A stretch of 64,000 nucleotides of DNA, taken from the NCBI GenBank assembly GCA_963575745.1, contig CAUYUJ010019097.1, positions 72,020 to 136,019 on the forward strand, written 5' to 3'. The translations under genes and the position numbers were made by a program. Every line of letters starts with the position of its first letter. Positions within the stretch are counted from its first letter, which is position 1. The stretch is from Prorocentrum cordatum (Eukaryota > Sar > Dinophyceae > Prorocentrales > Prorocentraceae). Below the pieces are notes generated by a model, which ran no database searches, was not told where the DNA came from, and worked only from the letters and a program-made list of their open reading frames with translations. Shown here piece after piece: positions 1 to 11,360 of the stretch.

Positions 1-1540
1 CGCGGAGCGCGAGCAGCTCCGCGCCCTGGAGGGAGCCCACTGCCGCCTCACGCAGCCCAAAGGCGGGCCTCCGAGAGCGCTCCGGGAGGACAGCGGAAGC
101 GGCCCCGAAGACGTGTCTGAACCATCCTCCAGCGTTTTCTCTTCGGAAGCTCATGGGCTCAACACGGCCCAAAATCCACGAGGCCCCCAAGATCGCCCAA
201 CGTCGGCCCCGGAGGCTCTCCCTGGACGGCCACGCGACCGCCCAAGTGGGCCCGAGGACTGTCCACCAGGCCTCTCAAGAAGCCTTGGGAGGCTTCTAAG
301 AGGGCCCCTTATCCTGAAGGCGAATCCGACCTGACCTCCCGAGCCGTCCCTCGAAGATCGCCCCCGAGACCGCCAGCAGTCTCCCAAGAGGCCCCCCAGA
401 GGCCCTGGAAGACCCAAAGAACTGACCCTGGAGGCCTCCTCCCTTCTCCCTCCTTCCACCCTCATCCGGGGCGCACAGGATCAGCGATCCAAAATCTAAC
501 GCGCGGTCGCCAAATCCATGCATCGGGGGAGGTGCCCTCCCCAAAATGCGGCCAGTGCCGCCTCGCTCGGCGGCGGAAATCCGCGATTCCCCATGGGAAC
601 GGGACGCGTCGCTAAGCCACGCCCCCCTGATCCATGTCTGCGATCGCCCGACGTCTCCCTCCCTCCTCCCTGATACCCACTCCTCCCCCGCACAACTCCT
701 CCCCTCCTCGCCCCCGCGCTTCTCTACCTCCGCTCGACGCGCGGGCGTCTCCGGGGAATAGGCCGCGCAGCCCGTCGCGCCGCTGCCCGGCTGGCAGCGG
801 AGGGAAAGGGAGGGGCTTTTGGTCCAGCCGATGCTGAGCATACAAAACGACTTGCGTGAGGCATGCACGGGAGAACAATTCAATACACCCATCCCCCCTG
901 CGCCTCTGGGCCTGTCCTCCATCCTGCGCCTCCCACGGCGAGCACCCGAGCTCTTGAAGCACGCCGTGAGGAGTAAGAGGAAGGGTAAGAGTTCCAGGAC
1001 AGTGTCCACAAGCACCCTGTGGGAAGGGGGGGGGGGAATCTATGCGGGGAGAAGAGGGCCAAAGAGAGAACCTGGACCTGCGTCGTCATCTTTGTGACAT
1101 ACCTGGCGTCGGAAAACCTGAACACCAACAACCATATATTCTCGAGCCGCCCTCAAGACGCTTGACAAGCAGAGGACTGACGATATGCATGACCTGGCAT
1201 CTCTTTTAGCATGCAAAGGGGGGCTGCCTCGCAGCCCGCGCATCTCTCAGCGACTCCACAGGAGTGTGAAAAAGTGTCCTCGCTCGGGCCCCGGACAGAA
1301 ACGCAGAAAGGTCTGACACCCGAATTTCTGCCATCTGCGATGCACACAGGGCGCCTCGAGCGCCGCGGAAGTCAAGCGCCACTCTTGGGGGGGGGGGGGG
1401 CGATCCGTCGGCTCCCGCTGGTCTTCCTCTGGCGGAGCCGCCCTCGGGTCTGCCTCCGCGGCCCGCGCCCGCCGTCCGCCGAGGAGGAGAGATCAACCTC
1501 TCGATCCCCCTAAGGATTGCCTTCGGGGATCATACGTTAA
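1..1540. other. Anonymous GC-rich DNA, no gene recognised
   Basis: No reading frame here resembles a known protein. Positions about 180-440 carry a degenerate run of GGCCCCCAAGA / CCAAGAGGCC motifs, the commonest low-order repeat of the window. A G homopolymer lies near 1025-1036 and another near 1387-1399. Overlapping open frames on both strands reflect high GC rather than genes. Confidence 0.5.
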
Positions 1541-1749
1541 CATTGGAACGACACAGAGAAGATTCGCATGGCCCCCGCGCAAGGATGACACGCACAAATC
1601 GAGAAGTGTGTAATATACAATCTCGCTCCCCCGAAGGCGAGGCCCCTGCCTGGGAGCGGCCCACATGGGCCTCCCGGAGCTCTCGACCCCGGACCCGGAG
1701 CCCGGGCTCGCACCTCGGGCCGTCTTTGCTCCGAGGGCCCTTGGCGGGC

Positions 1750-1862
1750 TGCGAGCGAGGGGGGGGGAGAGGAGAGGGAGAAGGAGGAGGAGGAGGAGGA
1801 GGAGGAGGAGGAAAAGGAGGAGGGAGGAGGAGGAGGAAGAGGAGGAGGAGGAGGAGAGAAGG
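1750..1862. repeat. (GGA)n microsatellite
   Basis: Purine-rich GGA trinucleotide array with GAA interruptions. It gives Arg/Gly/Glu-rich open frames that are not genes. It abuts the TTCTGAGAAGG repeat that follows. Confidence 0.9.
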
Positions 1863-2036
1863 AGAAGGCCTTCTCAGAAGGCGGCGGGACCTCTCAGAAG
1901 CCCTCGCGCCTTCTGAGAAGTGCTTGTCTGTCTTCGCAGAGGGCTTAGAGCATGTCTCAGAAAGCCGGGGGGCTTCTGAGCCTTGTGAGAAGGCCCGCCC
2001 CTTCTCACTTTCCCCACCTCGCTCGCCGCCGACTTG
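1858..2036 (+). repeat. Dispersed TTCTGAGAAGG repeat, copy 1
   Basis: A cluster of the short palindromic word CTTCTGAGAAGG and variants (GAAGGCCTTCTCAGAAGG, CCTTCTGAGAAG) that ends in CTCGCTCGCCGCCGA. The same arrangement next to a GGA/TCC-rich stretch occurs near 27.84-28.04 kb, and a diverged tail occurs near 39.1-39.2 kb. Shared ends in three places suggest a dispersed element rather than local slippage. No coding capacity is seen. Confidence 0.6.
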
Positions 2037-2239
2037 GGCCCTGCAGGCCCCGAAGCGGCCCGAGGACGTGGACAGTTGCGAAAAACCTCTGGAGCGATGC
2101 GTCGAGTCGCTGGAGGTCTGGGGAGAGAAGGGGAGGGAGGTCCTCCGAGTGTCGGGTCGGACGAGAAGGGGGGGTCAGAAGGCTACTCCTGTGAGGTCTT
2201 CGTTGGAACGGTTGGAAACTATTGGGCCCGATTGAAGGG

Positions 2240-2925
2240 CCATTGAGCCGGACCAGGCCGGAGTATGCCCAAGATTGAACCTGATTCTAGCGGATTCAGC
2301 GGGACTCATCCGGATTAGGCTAGTTTTTGACCAAGGATATACCAGCTCCGTTTCAGAGTTTAATCTCCCAGGAGTTGCATCCTGGGGTGGTGGCAAAAGA
2401 ACGGGTAGCGAGTCAGCTTACGAAGCTGAATTCCACCAGCCCATTAGGGCGTAAATCGTTTAGAAGCATGCCCTCTTCCGTCACCCTATTTCGCCTTGGG
2501 AGAAGGGTCAACTGTTCCCTATCAATAAACACCCCTCATCCAGGCGGCCCGCAGCCAACCAAGAACAATGACACACACACACACACACACACCATCCCCG
2601 TCAACAAAAAACAAAACACACTCTGGGGCAAAATCTTGGGTTATGCTCGTGGGCTCCGCAAGCACTGAGCATTGCTTCCTGACAAAAACAGCGGGGAGAT
2701 GATCAGATTGCCTCCTGCGTGCAAGGCTACCATCCACGTCAAAAGCCATACACAAAATAAACTGCGCGGCTAAATCTTGCTTATGCGGGGCCACCCCGCG
2801 GTCAGTGTCTATTGGTGTTCGACAAGGACGGAGGGGGGGCTGGTACATTGCCCGCTGTGTGCAGGCACACCAGACACCATGACGGCTTCCCTACCACCAT
2901 TGTGCATTTGCTGCCGACAGAGATG
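2240..2925. other. Anonymous stretch with (AC)n
   Basis: Contains GATT-rich degenerate words near 2260-2330, resembling 39.28-39.40 kb, and a short (AC)n microsatellite at about 2570-2592. No gene is recognised. Confidence 0.4.
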
Positions 2926-2929
2926 GTGA

Positions 2930-3170
2930 ATGGCCACTTGCGCGTGCGCGGGCGCACCTGGCCCACTCCCCGCGTGCCCCGAACATAGCGCACCTGGCGC
3001 GGCTGGACCACGCGGCACACATGACACACGTGGAGCAAGTGGCGCACATGGCGTGACGGGCGTGCCTGGCACGCTTGGCCCCCAGGGGTGCCTGGCGCAC
3101 CTGGCACGCCTGGCACGCGTGGCGCACTCGGCCGAGAGTCGCGCACATGGGGCCTGCCTTGGTTTCAAGT
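2930..3170. repeat. ~9-bp degenerate minisatellite (GGCGCACCTGGC-like)
   Basis: Runs of variants of CCTGGCACG / GGCGCACCTGGC repeat at about 9 to 12 bp. A multiple of three makes all frames open and gives a collagen-like Gly-X-Y translation on the plus strand. Low complexity and the absence of flanking coding features argue against a real collagen-like gene. Confidence 0.6.
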
Positions 3171-3419
3171 AGCGGTCCATCCATAGACGGCCGCTGAACA
3201 TGCTAAGGCTCGGGTGCTGCTTATGTGTTGGGAGGGCGGGGAGGGTGTCTTGACCGCTCCCCCTGACCCCTTCCCCTGGACCAGGAGAGAGGGGGCGGCG
3301 GGTTGTTGGATCGTCCAAGATGGCCTCGACGAAAGGGCCAACATAATTGATATGATCTAGGTGTTGGGCATATGTTGGCCTCCAGGGGTGGGGCGCTAAT
3401 TGAGTACCCCCTTCTTTGG

Positions 3420-3800
3420 TCGACCTCCTCCAAGATGGCCCCAAGATGGCTCCCAAAGTTCCCAAGAGGAACTCGAGAGGCGCCCAGAAGGTCCAAGGCG
3501 GACCCCAAGAGGCCCCCAAGAAGCTTCCAAGAGATCCCTCAGAGGCACGCCCCAGGAGGGCTCTAAGAAGCTCCAAAGAGACATTCGAAAAGACTCCGGA
3601 AGGCACCCAAGACGCTTCTGACCATTCTGCTCGCCCTCCCCCTTCTCCTCCTCCGTCTGTTCCTCCTCCTCCTCCTCCTCCTCCTGTTCCTCCTCCTTTT
3701 CTTCTCCTCCTCATCCTCCTCGTCCTCGTCCTCGTCCTCGTCCTCCTCCTCCTCCTCTTTCTCCTCCTCCTCCCCCTCCCCCTCCTCCTCCTCCTTCTCC
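3420..3800. repeat. CCAAGAGG/GGCCCC array followed by (TCC)n
   Basis: Degenerate CCCAAGATGGCCCC / CCAAGAGG words run from about 3430 to 3600. A (TCC)n tract with TCG substitutions runs from about 3630 to 3800. Confidence 0.8.
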
Positions 3801-3809
3801 ATCCTCCCC

Positions 3810-4930
3810 CTCTTGGGGACGGACGGCTCCCCCTGCCCACAATTCCACTGCATGCTCCTGCGCCCCCCTGATCAGGGCACCTCGCCTGGGCACTGCTTCT
3901 GGAGGGCCATGGTGGCTTACATTTTTTCGGTCGCGTCCACCAGCGAAGGCGCTAGCGGAGTCAGAAGCGCTACGGGTCACGACAGCGGCCTAATTAGCAG
4001 CCAAACGCGCCGCGAGCCGCTCACCCAGCAGCGGCTGACTGCGCGGGGGGAACGGCAACATGGTGGGCTTCCGCGAAGCGTCCAGAACTTCCCGGAGCCT
4101 CCCGGCGGCGGAGCCGCCAATGTGCTGAAGATTGCGTCTAGCGGCTGGGCCGCAACCAGCTGCGAGCAGCAGATTCCGTACCTGAGTATCGTTTGACCGA
4201 TCCCCATCCCAAGCGGCGTGGCCTGGGCCCCACTGGTGACTTACCCCCCTACATGGGGATATAGGCCGTCCCCTTCGGGTTTCGAAGGGTGTATCCCCAA
4301 CTGGGGGGGGTAATTTGGTGGGTGTCTCGAAGGGGATGGGGGTGGGGATGGGGGCCGGATAAACGATACTCAGTACCACCCCTTCTCTCGAATTCCCCTG
4401 GGGTGAGTCCGTGCCAGAGCGCTCCGGGGGACTGCGCTGCGCTTGACCGGGTTGGTCGGTGGGGGGCTACATAGGAGGATAGATCCTTGCCGGAGCGTTC
4501 TGGAAGGGTCTCGGGGCGCTCTGGGACGCTCTGGGAAGGCCGCGGCGCCCGAGACATCCTCCGGAGGCGCCAGATCTCGGAGATTCCCGATTTCTCTTCG
4601 CCCGATGTTCTCCTCGTCCTGGCTTCGTCTTCGGACGCCCTCCCTGCAGCCTCGCCCAGCAGCGCGGCAGGGGCGGCTCGCTGGGCGGTCGCCTGAGCCA
4701 GCGAGGCAGAGGCGATGGGCGTCTCCTCGATGGACCTCCGCGGCAACAAGCACACGGCGGGCTCTCTACACGAAGATGCCTCGCGCACGGCGCGATTTCG
4801 CCGTGTTTCTGGCCTCCGGACCCACACGGATCGATCCGGCTCGAGACATGCCGTAGACAAGTAGGGTCTATACGACTCCAGCCGCGACTTTTTACGATGT
4901 TGCATTTCGCTTGTGCCCTCATCAAAAATT
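3810..4930. other. Anonymous region, possible coding relics
   Basis: The minus strand between about 3980 and 4190 reads a short protein-like stretch (SRKPTMLPFPPRSQPLLGE, then RLAARLAAN), but it is interrupted and no family is recognised. A stretch near 3845 (ttccactgcatgctc) recurs near 60.66 kb, so part of this is dispersed repeat. No gene is called. Confidence 0.25.
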
Positions 4931-4984
4931 AGCCTGGCGAAGGACCCAACCATATGCAGTTGTGAACACCGTCGTTGTATGCAC

Positions 4985-6056
4985 CGCATTCGGAGGAGCT
5001 CCCTATGGGGCAACGAAGCGTGTGGTGGGTGTGCCAACATGTTTCCAGTGGGCGCATGCGAAAGAAGCCACTTGGGCCGTCGGTGAAATTCCCTATGGGG
5101 CCACGAATCGTGTGTGAGAGGTGTGCCGAAATAGGTGCGGTGGGCGCATGCGAACGCAGCCACTGGGGCCGTCGGTGGAACTCCCTATGGGGCCGCGAAA
5201 CGCGTGAGGGGTGTGCCAAAATGGGTGGGAAAAACGCACGCGAGCAGTGCAACTGGAGCCTTCGTTGGAGCTCCCCATGGGGCCACGAAGCGTGTGAGGG
5301 GTGGGCAGACTTGCGTGGGTGACGCATGCGAGCGCAGCCACTGGGGCCGTCGGGGGAGCCCCCCTATGGGGCCGCGGAACGTTAGAGGGGTGTGCTGCGG
5401 ACGCATGCGGGCGGTGGCATTGGCGCCTTCGGTGGAGCTCCCTATAGGGGCACGAAGCGCGTGAGGGGTGTGCCAGAATGGGCGTGGGTGACGCATGCGG
5501 GCGGTGGCACCGGGGCCTTCGTTGGAGCTCCCTATGGGGCCATAAAACGTATGAGAGCTGTACCGACATGCGTGTGGGTGACGCATGCGGGCGGTTGCAT
5601 TGGGGCCTTCGGTGGGGCTCCCTATGGGGCCGCGAATCGTGTAGGGGGCGTGCCGAAATGGGTATGGGTGACGCACGCGGGCGGTGGCACTGTGGCCTTC
5701 GGTGGAGCTCCCTATGGGGCCACGAAGCGCGTGTGCCGAAATGGGTGTGGGTGAGGCTTGCGAGCGGTGGCACCGGGGTCCCCGGTGAGCTCCCTATGGG
5801 GCCACGAAACGTGTGTGAGAGAGGTGTGCCGAAGCGGGTGTGGGTGACGCATGCAGGCAGTGGCATTGGGGCCTTCGGTGGAGATCACTATAAGGGGCAC
5901 GAGACGTGTCAGGGGTGTGCCGAAATTGGCGTGGGTGACACATGCGGGCGGTGGCACTGGCGCCTTCGGTGGAGCTCCCTATGGAGCCACGGAACGTATG
6001 AGAGGTGTGCCGAAATGGGTGTGGGTGACGCATGCGGGCGGTGGCATTGGGGCCTT
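4985..6056 (+). repeat. 77-bp satellite array, part 1
   Basis: About 14 tandem units with the conserved core GGTGGAGCTCCCTATGGGG and GACGCATGCGGGCGGTGGCA. Unit length measured in the second array is 77 bp in most steps. Because 77 is not a multiple of 3, each frame cycles through three translations, producing many repetitive pseudo-ORFs. The array is cut after GGGGCCTT at 6056 by the LINE and resumes at 12557. Confidence 0.95.
6041..6056. repeat. Target-site duplication, left copy
   Basis: GTGGCATTGGGGCCTT, identical to 12557-12572. It is the last satellite sequence before the LINE 3' end. Without a duplication the right flank would resume at CGGTGGAG; instead it re-reads these 16 bp. Confidence 0.85.
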
Positions 6057-6089
6057 AGTTAGGTGTGGCCAAGCTCGCGCGGCGCGAGC

Positions 6090-6932
6090 TCAGGTTCGAA
6101 CAGCTGCCGAGGGCAGCTGTCGGCGGCAGGCGAAAGCCTCGGGCAGCCGAGCAGCAAAGGAAACGAGCTGGCCAAAAGGGCCAGCCCGCTGCTGCCAAGC
6201 CAAACCCCTCAGCCTGCCCTCGCCGTCGGGCGCGCCCCCTTCGGTGGCAGCCCTTTGTCTGATATTCGCGACCTCCTCGAGGCGGTGCTGCAGGCCTCGA
6301 GCGGTCTCGGGCAACTTGCACTCGGCAGACAAGCACCTATGCTTGCCGCCAATCACGCGGTCATAGCAGTGACAGCGTGTGCACACGCGATACCCATTGA
6401 CAGTGCACAGCACGTGCTCGCCGCCGTCTACCCCATGTACCCCTGTGCCAGCAGTCGCAGAGGCCGAGGCAGCGAGGGGCCCCGAGGGCGCAGGCAGCCC
6501 AGCGGTGGCACAAGACTCTGGGTCGGCCTCGGCGCCAGGCGGGTCCGCCCCCGAGCTACCACCAGCTCCGCCAGTGGGCACAGTCGGGCCGCTGCCGTGC
6601 CGTGCGCTGACCGCGGGCGCTGCAGACGGCGCGGGAGCAGGCTCAAAGATGGGCGAGGCGGCACTCGATGGGCCAGCGCCGGCGCCAACGGAGAGTGCCC
6701 CGTCAGCTCGGTCGGTCTCACCCGCGGTCCCGCTCGCGCAGGAGCCAGTCGCAGCAGCAAGCAGGAAATCGACCTTTTCCTGAAACGCCAGGCGAACCTT
6801 GGCCCTGGGCTCGCCGCTGCATGCAATGGGGCCACGGGCCCCCCCCCACAGGGCTGCGGGTCCGAGAACGGCGCTCCCTTGGGGGCGGCGGTCCGTCCTG
6901 CACGCCTGCCTCGCTGGCCGCCAGCGCTGCAA
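6090..6932 (-). pseudogene. LINE ORF2 C-terminal block with zinc-ribbon motif
   Basis: The end of ORF2 in a frame shifted from the RNase H block. After an Ala/Pro/Gly-rich linker it reads HVLCTVNGYRVCTRCHCYDR followed by KHRCLSAEC and a leucine-containing basic helix. The Cys spacing suggests a zinc-binding module, probably for RNA or DNA template binding; this is inference. The frame change from the preceding block lies between about 6840 and 6930, where a C homopolymer (near 6841) occurs. The stop is at 6090, about 33 nt before the element's 3' end. Confidence 0.6.
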
Positions 6933-8457
6933 AAGCTGCGGCTGCTGTGGCCGCTGTCGCCAGTGCCGCTCGAGCAGGCCTCTTCCTCACAGGGCCGCCT
7001 GAGTGAAAGGGTGCGCACGGCTTAGCCGCGCACGGCTTGGCCCAGAAGTGGGCCTTGATGTTGGCGCTGTAGGCGGTCCTCGAGCAGCGCAGGCAGTGCA
7101 TGCCTCCGTTGGGGACCTCGACGACCTCGTGGCCCGTGAGGTGGAGGAGGATCTTGCCTTCCCGCTTGGCCGCTACCTCATCAGCAACGTCTTCACGGGC
7201 ATCAGCCGCCTGGCTCCCAGCAATCGCGACCCAGAAGAACGCCGCATCAAGCATGGTCTGCCTCGCACGAATCACCTGCCTGATCTCGTCGGTGGCCCCC
7301 GTGCTTCTGGCGATGAACTTGGCGCACCGATCAGCTTCAATGTTGCCTCGCCTCGCCCTGGCTGTGACCAGCCCTTCCTGCGCGTGCTGCACCGAGGCGT
7401 GGGCCTTGACCTTCGCAACCCGCAGGCCGCCGTCGCCTAGCCCTCCGAAGCCCTGAATCGCGTGCCATACTCGGACCCGAATCTGGGCCCATGCTAACTT
7501 GCTGCTCGTAGAGGCCTTTGGCCCGCGGGCGTTGGTCCCGTCCGCCACAAATGCTGCGTCAAAATGAGCCGTCACTGGTGGTAGACTGAACTTGAGGAGC
7601 AGGAGGAGCGCCAGCAATTCGCTCCCGTCGATGGACTGCAGTGGCCCCGCCAGTGGCGAGGCGAGGGCTCGCGTGGCTGACCCTGGCCCTGGGTCCACGC
7701 TGTCACCACTTGGTGGAAGGGCCACCACTGCACAACCAGCACAAGCGATCTGGGTTCCCCCGTCGATGAAGGCACCGTCGGCGTACAAGTCGGGAACAGC
7801 AAACGGCATGCCATCCTCGTAGCCCTTGATCCACTGCGCATGTGCAAGGAGGTCGTCGCCAGGCGGCGCCCACCCTGCGCGTGGCTCGGATAGCCACAGC
7901 CGCTCGAACAGCGTCCTGATCGTGGTGGAGTCGCCCATGCCCTTTAAGCGCTCCAGCTCCATCGGCAGCGAGAGGTTGGGCCATGCATCCTGGCACTCCA
8001 TATGCCGATGCCACAGCGTGCCTAGCTTGTCTGGGCACAGCGAGCATGCCGAGCACGAGCTGAGGCCTGCAGCACAGCGTCTCTCATTTAGCCACTGACC
8101 GTCAACCAAGCATGATCTGGCGCACCCAGCCTCGCTAGGGGTCAAGGTCCTCCAGCTCCGCGCCACCTTGGTCGAGCCCCTCCCCGACAAAATCCACCGT
8201 CGGACTTGCGGCAAGAAGACTCCCCTAGCTTCGAAAATCCCGTAGTGCGTTGACTTTGCCAGCTGCGCCAGCTGCCAGTGCTCGACGGCCTCGGTGACGA
8301 TCTGCCTCGCCGTCCACGGCGAGTGAACTGCCACATTGAGCTTCTCACCAGCCTCGGGGACCCAGCCAGTGAAGGCGGGCAGCGTGAAGCCGATCCTCTG
8401 CAGCGACTTGACCGCGGCTCCGATCGGTCCGCGCACGTCGGACCAGCTCTTGGCCAC
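6718..8457 (-). pseudogene. LINE ORF2 block: zinc knuckle and RNase H
   Basis: A 579-codon open block. Residues 135-155 form a Cys/His knuckle (CSLCPDKLGTLWHRHMEC) typical of the linker after the RT in dinoflagellate LINEs. RNase H follows: LYADGAFIDGG (Asp227), SIDGSELLAL (Glu280), FVADGTNA (Asp306) and GNIEADRCAK (Asp376), with KVKAHA before the last motif. These match the DEDD catalytic set of type I RNase H, which removes the RNA template during reverse transcription. A second CxxC motif (MHCLRC) lies downstream. The block joins the RT block through a frameshift near 8455; no independent start is needed. Confidence 0.85.
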
Positions 8458-9529
8458 CCACCTTGACGTTCCACTCCAAGGTTGACTTGAGCATCGACGT
8501 CGGGATCCACTGCTCCCAGACCGCCCAGGCCAGCATCATTACGGGCCCAAGCGCGGCGGCGAAGATGGGGTCCAGGTTCCTGGCCCCTGAGAGCATCAGC
8601 ACTGCAGTGGCGCTCTTGCCTGCTGGTCTGGCGTCCACGGCTCTGACAGTGATGGACCTCATCTTGGACAGCTCGCTCTCGTTGAGGCCTGTGCAGTTGA
8701 CGCCGTAGAGGGCCGAAGGGTGTAATCCAATGTAGGCCGCCTTGGCAGCCGCGGTGCGCCCTTTCCGTAGCCCCAGAAAACTGCACACCTTACCCATGCG
8801 CAACTCGACATTGGCGAACCGCTGCTGCCTAATCGCCCTAGCTGCTCGTCGCCCTTCAGCATGATCGATGCCGAGGTTCCGCGCGTGGCGCGCGCCAAGC
8901 ACCCCAGCAACCTTGAGCAGCCGCCTGGAGATATTGCAGCGGAACCCAGTAGAGTTACCTAGGACCCTGGACTTTTTGACGGCGATCTTGAGCTTCACCT
9001 GCTTCAAATGCTGCACGAGGTGCAGTGTGGCACCTACCAGGTCGTCTTGCACTCTCTCAGTGCTGCCCCAGCGCTGCAGCACCAGGTCGTCGACCACGAT
9101 CGCTGGCGCAACAGCCCCTAACTTTGCGACCATCTCGTCCACTGGGTGCAGCAGCATGAGCTGCATGAAGCCCGTGGCGAACGCATCCCCTGCGAGCACC
9201 GTCTGGTACACCTGCAGCTCCTGCGAGCAGCATCCGTCTAAGTGCAGGACCCGCGGCGCACGATGCAGCGAGATCTGCAACTTGGCCAACCACAGCGGGA
9301 AACCGTACTTGGTAGCCGCTTGCACCAAGCTTTGATGAGAGACTTGCCCGGACGCCTTCCACAGGTCGAGCAGAATGCTGGCAGAGGCCCAGTCCTGGTC
9401 AGGGCGCAGCTCCGCCACCACCGCGACCCACTCTGACCTCGTCTGCTGCTGCCACACCGCTCTGTCGCAAGCGCGACCCGAGCAAGCCCACCAACAAGGC
9501 CTGTCATTGGCTTTCTCCCACTTTTGCAT
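8345..9529 (-). pseudogene. LINE ORF2 block: reverse transcriptase palm and thumb
   Basis: A 394-codon block with the RT palm. ILLDLWKA carries the first catalytic Asp (Asp55), AGDAFATGFMQL corresponds to the motif before the active site, and AIVVDDLVLQ holds the catalytic Asp pair (147-148) in place of the usual YADD/FADD. The C-terminal half has the helical thumb-like region of LINEs. It is joined upstream by a frameshift near 9525-9545 to the block carrying the RT fingers, and downstream near 8455 to RNase H. Catalytic residues are intact although the reading frame is not. Confidence 0.85.
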
Positions 9530-11075
9530 GAGGGAGGGGCCTTCTGAGCCGCCCGTGCACCCGTGCCACAGCAGCTAGAAGGGCAATTGGACGAAAGCCC
9601 CCGTCAGCCTTGGGGGTGAAGGCCAGTTCCGTGATGAAAGAGCTGGGCCAGTCGGCCCTCTTCTCAATGGCCATGATGAGATCAATGAGCGCCTCGATGC
9701 CTCGGCCATCCACGAGATTGAACTCACAGGGCCGCAAGCTGTCGAAATTGGACCCAGACTGAGGCCTGAAAGACGCGATTACCTTCCTCAGCTCAGCAAC
9801 TGAAGGTCTGTCAGGGCGCTCTCCGAGATCTTGTGGCCATGCGATGTGGCGCCTCGCAGGCCCCTGCTCACTCGGCGCCGCCGCATCCCAGTAACCCGAC
9901 CACTCGTCCACTAGCGTCTGCAGGCTTTGCTGGATGGTGGACGGCGGCTCGCCGTCTGGCTTGGCGGGCTTCGCGTTCCAGCTCTGCGCCATCTTGATGA
10001 CCGCGTGGGTGCCGCCAGTGCCTGTGGCCACTGCGTGCGGCACCCACTCGTTGCAGTTCTGGGAGGCCTGGTCCATGTCAGTCTTGACCATCTTCTCCGA
10101 CCAGCTCAAGCATGCCGCACTGAGAACGTCCAGCTGCGGGAGGGAGTAGCTGCTGGCTCCTGTGGCTATCACGTGAATAAAGCGCTGCAACTCACTGAGC
10201 TCGGACGGGGGCCTGCTGACCAACTTGCGCAAGGCACGGAGCGCTCCCAGCCTTGTGAGCGGGCGCTCGATCTGCGCAGCTTCCCTGAGGCAGACTGCGA
10301 TCGCCCTGCACCGCGTCGATGCCCGCTTGACCCCTGGCAGTCTCGGTGGCGACGGTGCCGTAGCCGAAGTGCTCGCAAGCCAGGGTCGCTGCCCTCGGCC
10401 TGCGTACCTGTCGTGCTCATGGAGGAGCCCGCATGCGTCGATCATGTTGATCTCCGCCTGGCCGATGAAGATGCGCCACGTGCAATCCACGTCGTTGGCG
10501 TTGGCGGTCCTCCCCCGCACCTCCTCCCAGGCAGGTGCGTGGTCCCGCGAGCAGCACGCTAGCGGCTTGGCCAGCGGCAGCTGCTTCGCAGCGCGCATGA
10601 CCGTGATGTCCCGGTGCCTGCTGGGCCCGAGCAGCTCGAGCGCGACGGGGTAGTGCGGGCTGAGGTCGAGCCCGCGCACGACGCTGGCCTTGGCCCCTCG
10701 CAAGCACCTGGGGACCACGAAGTAGTCGATGATCCTGCCAGCTGGCCTGCATGTGGCTTCAGTAGGAGCTGCCACCACCGCCTGCGCAGCCCGCAGCCAG
10801 CCCGACTCTGCCAAGACCGACGGCTCCATGTTGAAGTCCCCTCCGACGACGAAGGGCCTGTTGGCAGCCTGGAGCGCCCTGAGCACCGCGTGCAGCGTAT
10901 CTGCGCTGCTCTTGTTGAGGCCGACATTGACCTCAAAATAGATATTGACCCACGAGATGCCTCCCCTGCAGACGCCGTTGGAGTGGGAAATGATGGCTCG
11001 CCCAGGTACGAGCACAGCTGGCCTGCCGAGCAGGTCGAAAGGCCCGAGCCCAAGATGCTGGGGCGCCATTTGCAC
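9504..11075 (-). pseudogene. LINE ORF2 block: endonuclease C-terminal part and RT fingers
   Basis: A 523-codon block. The N-terminal part is an APE/EEP-type endonuclease: FVVGGDFNMEP, RIIDYFVVPRC and DLSPHYPVALEL, the last being the SDHYPV box with Pro in the Asp position. The C-terminal part starts the RT with SSFITELAFTPKADGGFRPI. In LINEs this endonuclease nicks the target and primes reverse transcription. The first endonuclease motif (VQETRLDS, near 11183-11222) is in another frame, so a frameshift lies near 11075-11095. Confidence 0.85.
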
Positions 11076-11360
11076 GAGGCCTCAGTGCCCTGGGAGCCTG
11101 GCCCAGCTTTGATCGCTGGTGCAGCCTCCGAGACCCATCCGAGCCTGCGGAGTTGACCTTGTGCATCGTGTGTGCGCCGCGAATCCAGGCGTGTTTCCTG
11201 GACGGCCACGAAATCGCAGTGCCTGACCGCGGTGGCGCCTAGCAGGTTGGCGAACCGAGACCAGGCGTTACAGTTGACTGTCAGCCCGACCCACCACCTG
11301 CCTTGCTCGTCGGCCCCGCGGGGCAGGGTCGACGACCGACTGCCGCCGATCGCCACGCTG
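11076..11360 (-). pseudogene. LINE ORF2 start: endonuclease N-terminal part
   Basis: In a frame different from ORF1, the region just after the ORF1 stop reads WWVGLTVNCNAW then HCDFVAVQETRLDS, the first metal-binding Glu motif of EEP nucleases. The frame is open well back into ORF1 and no ATG is seen close to the domain start, so ORF2 may be made by frameshifting or reinitiation, or its start has been lost. It continues into the next block through a frameshift near 11075-11095. Confidence 0.7.

Noticed and set aside
2930-3172. Collagen-like Gly-X-Y frame
   Set aside because: Explained by a ~9-bp degenerate minisatellite; no signal peptide or flanking domain.
5210-5232. CCAAAATGGG words resembling the SL
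   Set aside because: Part of the satellite unit; only about 14 of 21 positions match and most units read CCGAAATGGG.
6089-6104. GGTTCGAAC resembling a tRNA B box
   Set aside because: Inside the LINE 3' coding region with no A box or cloverleaf; the similar word at 52468 also lacks one.
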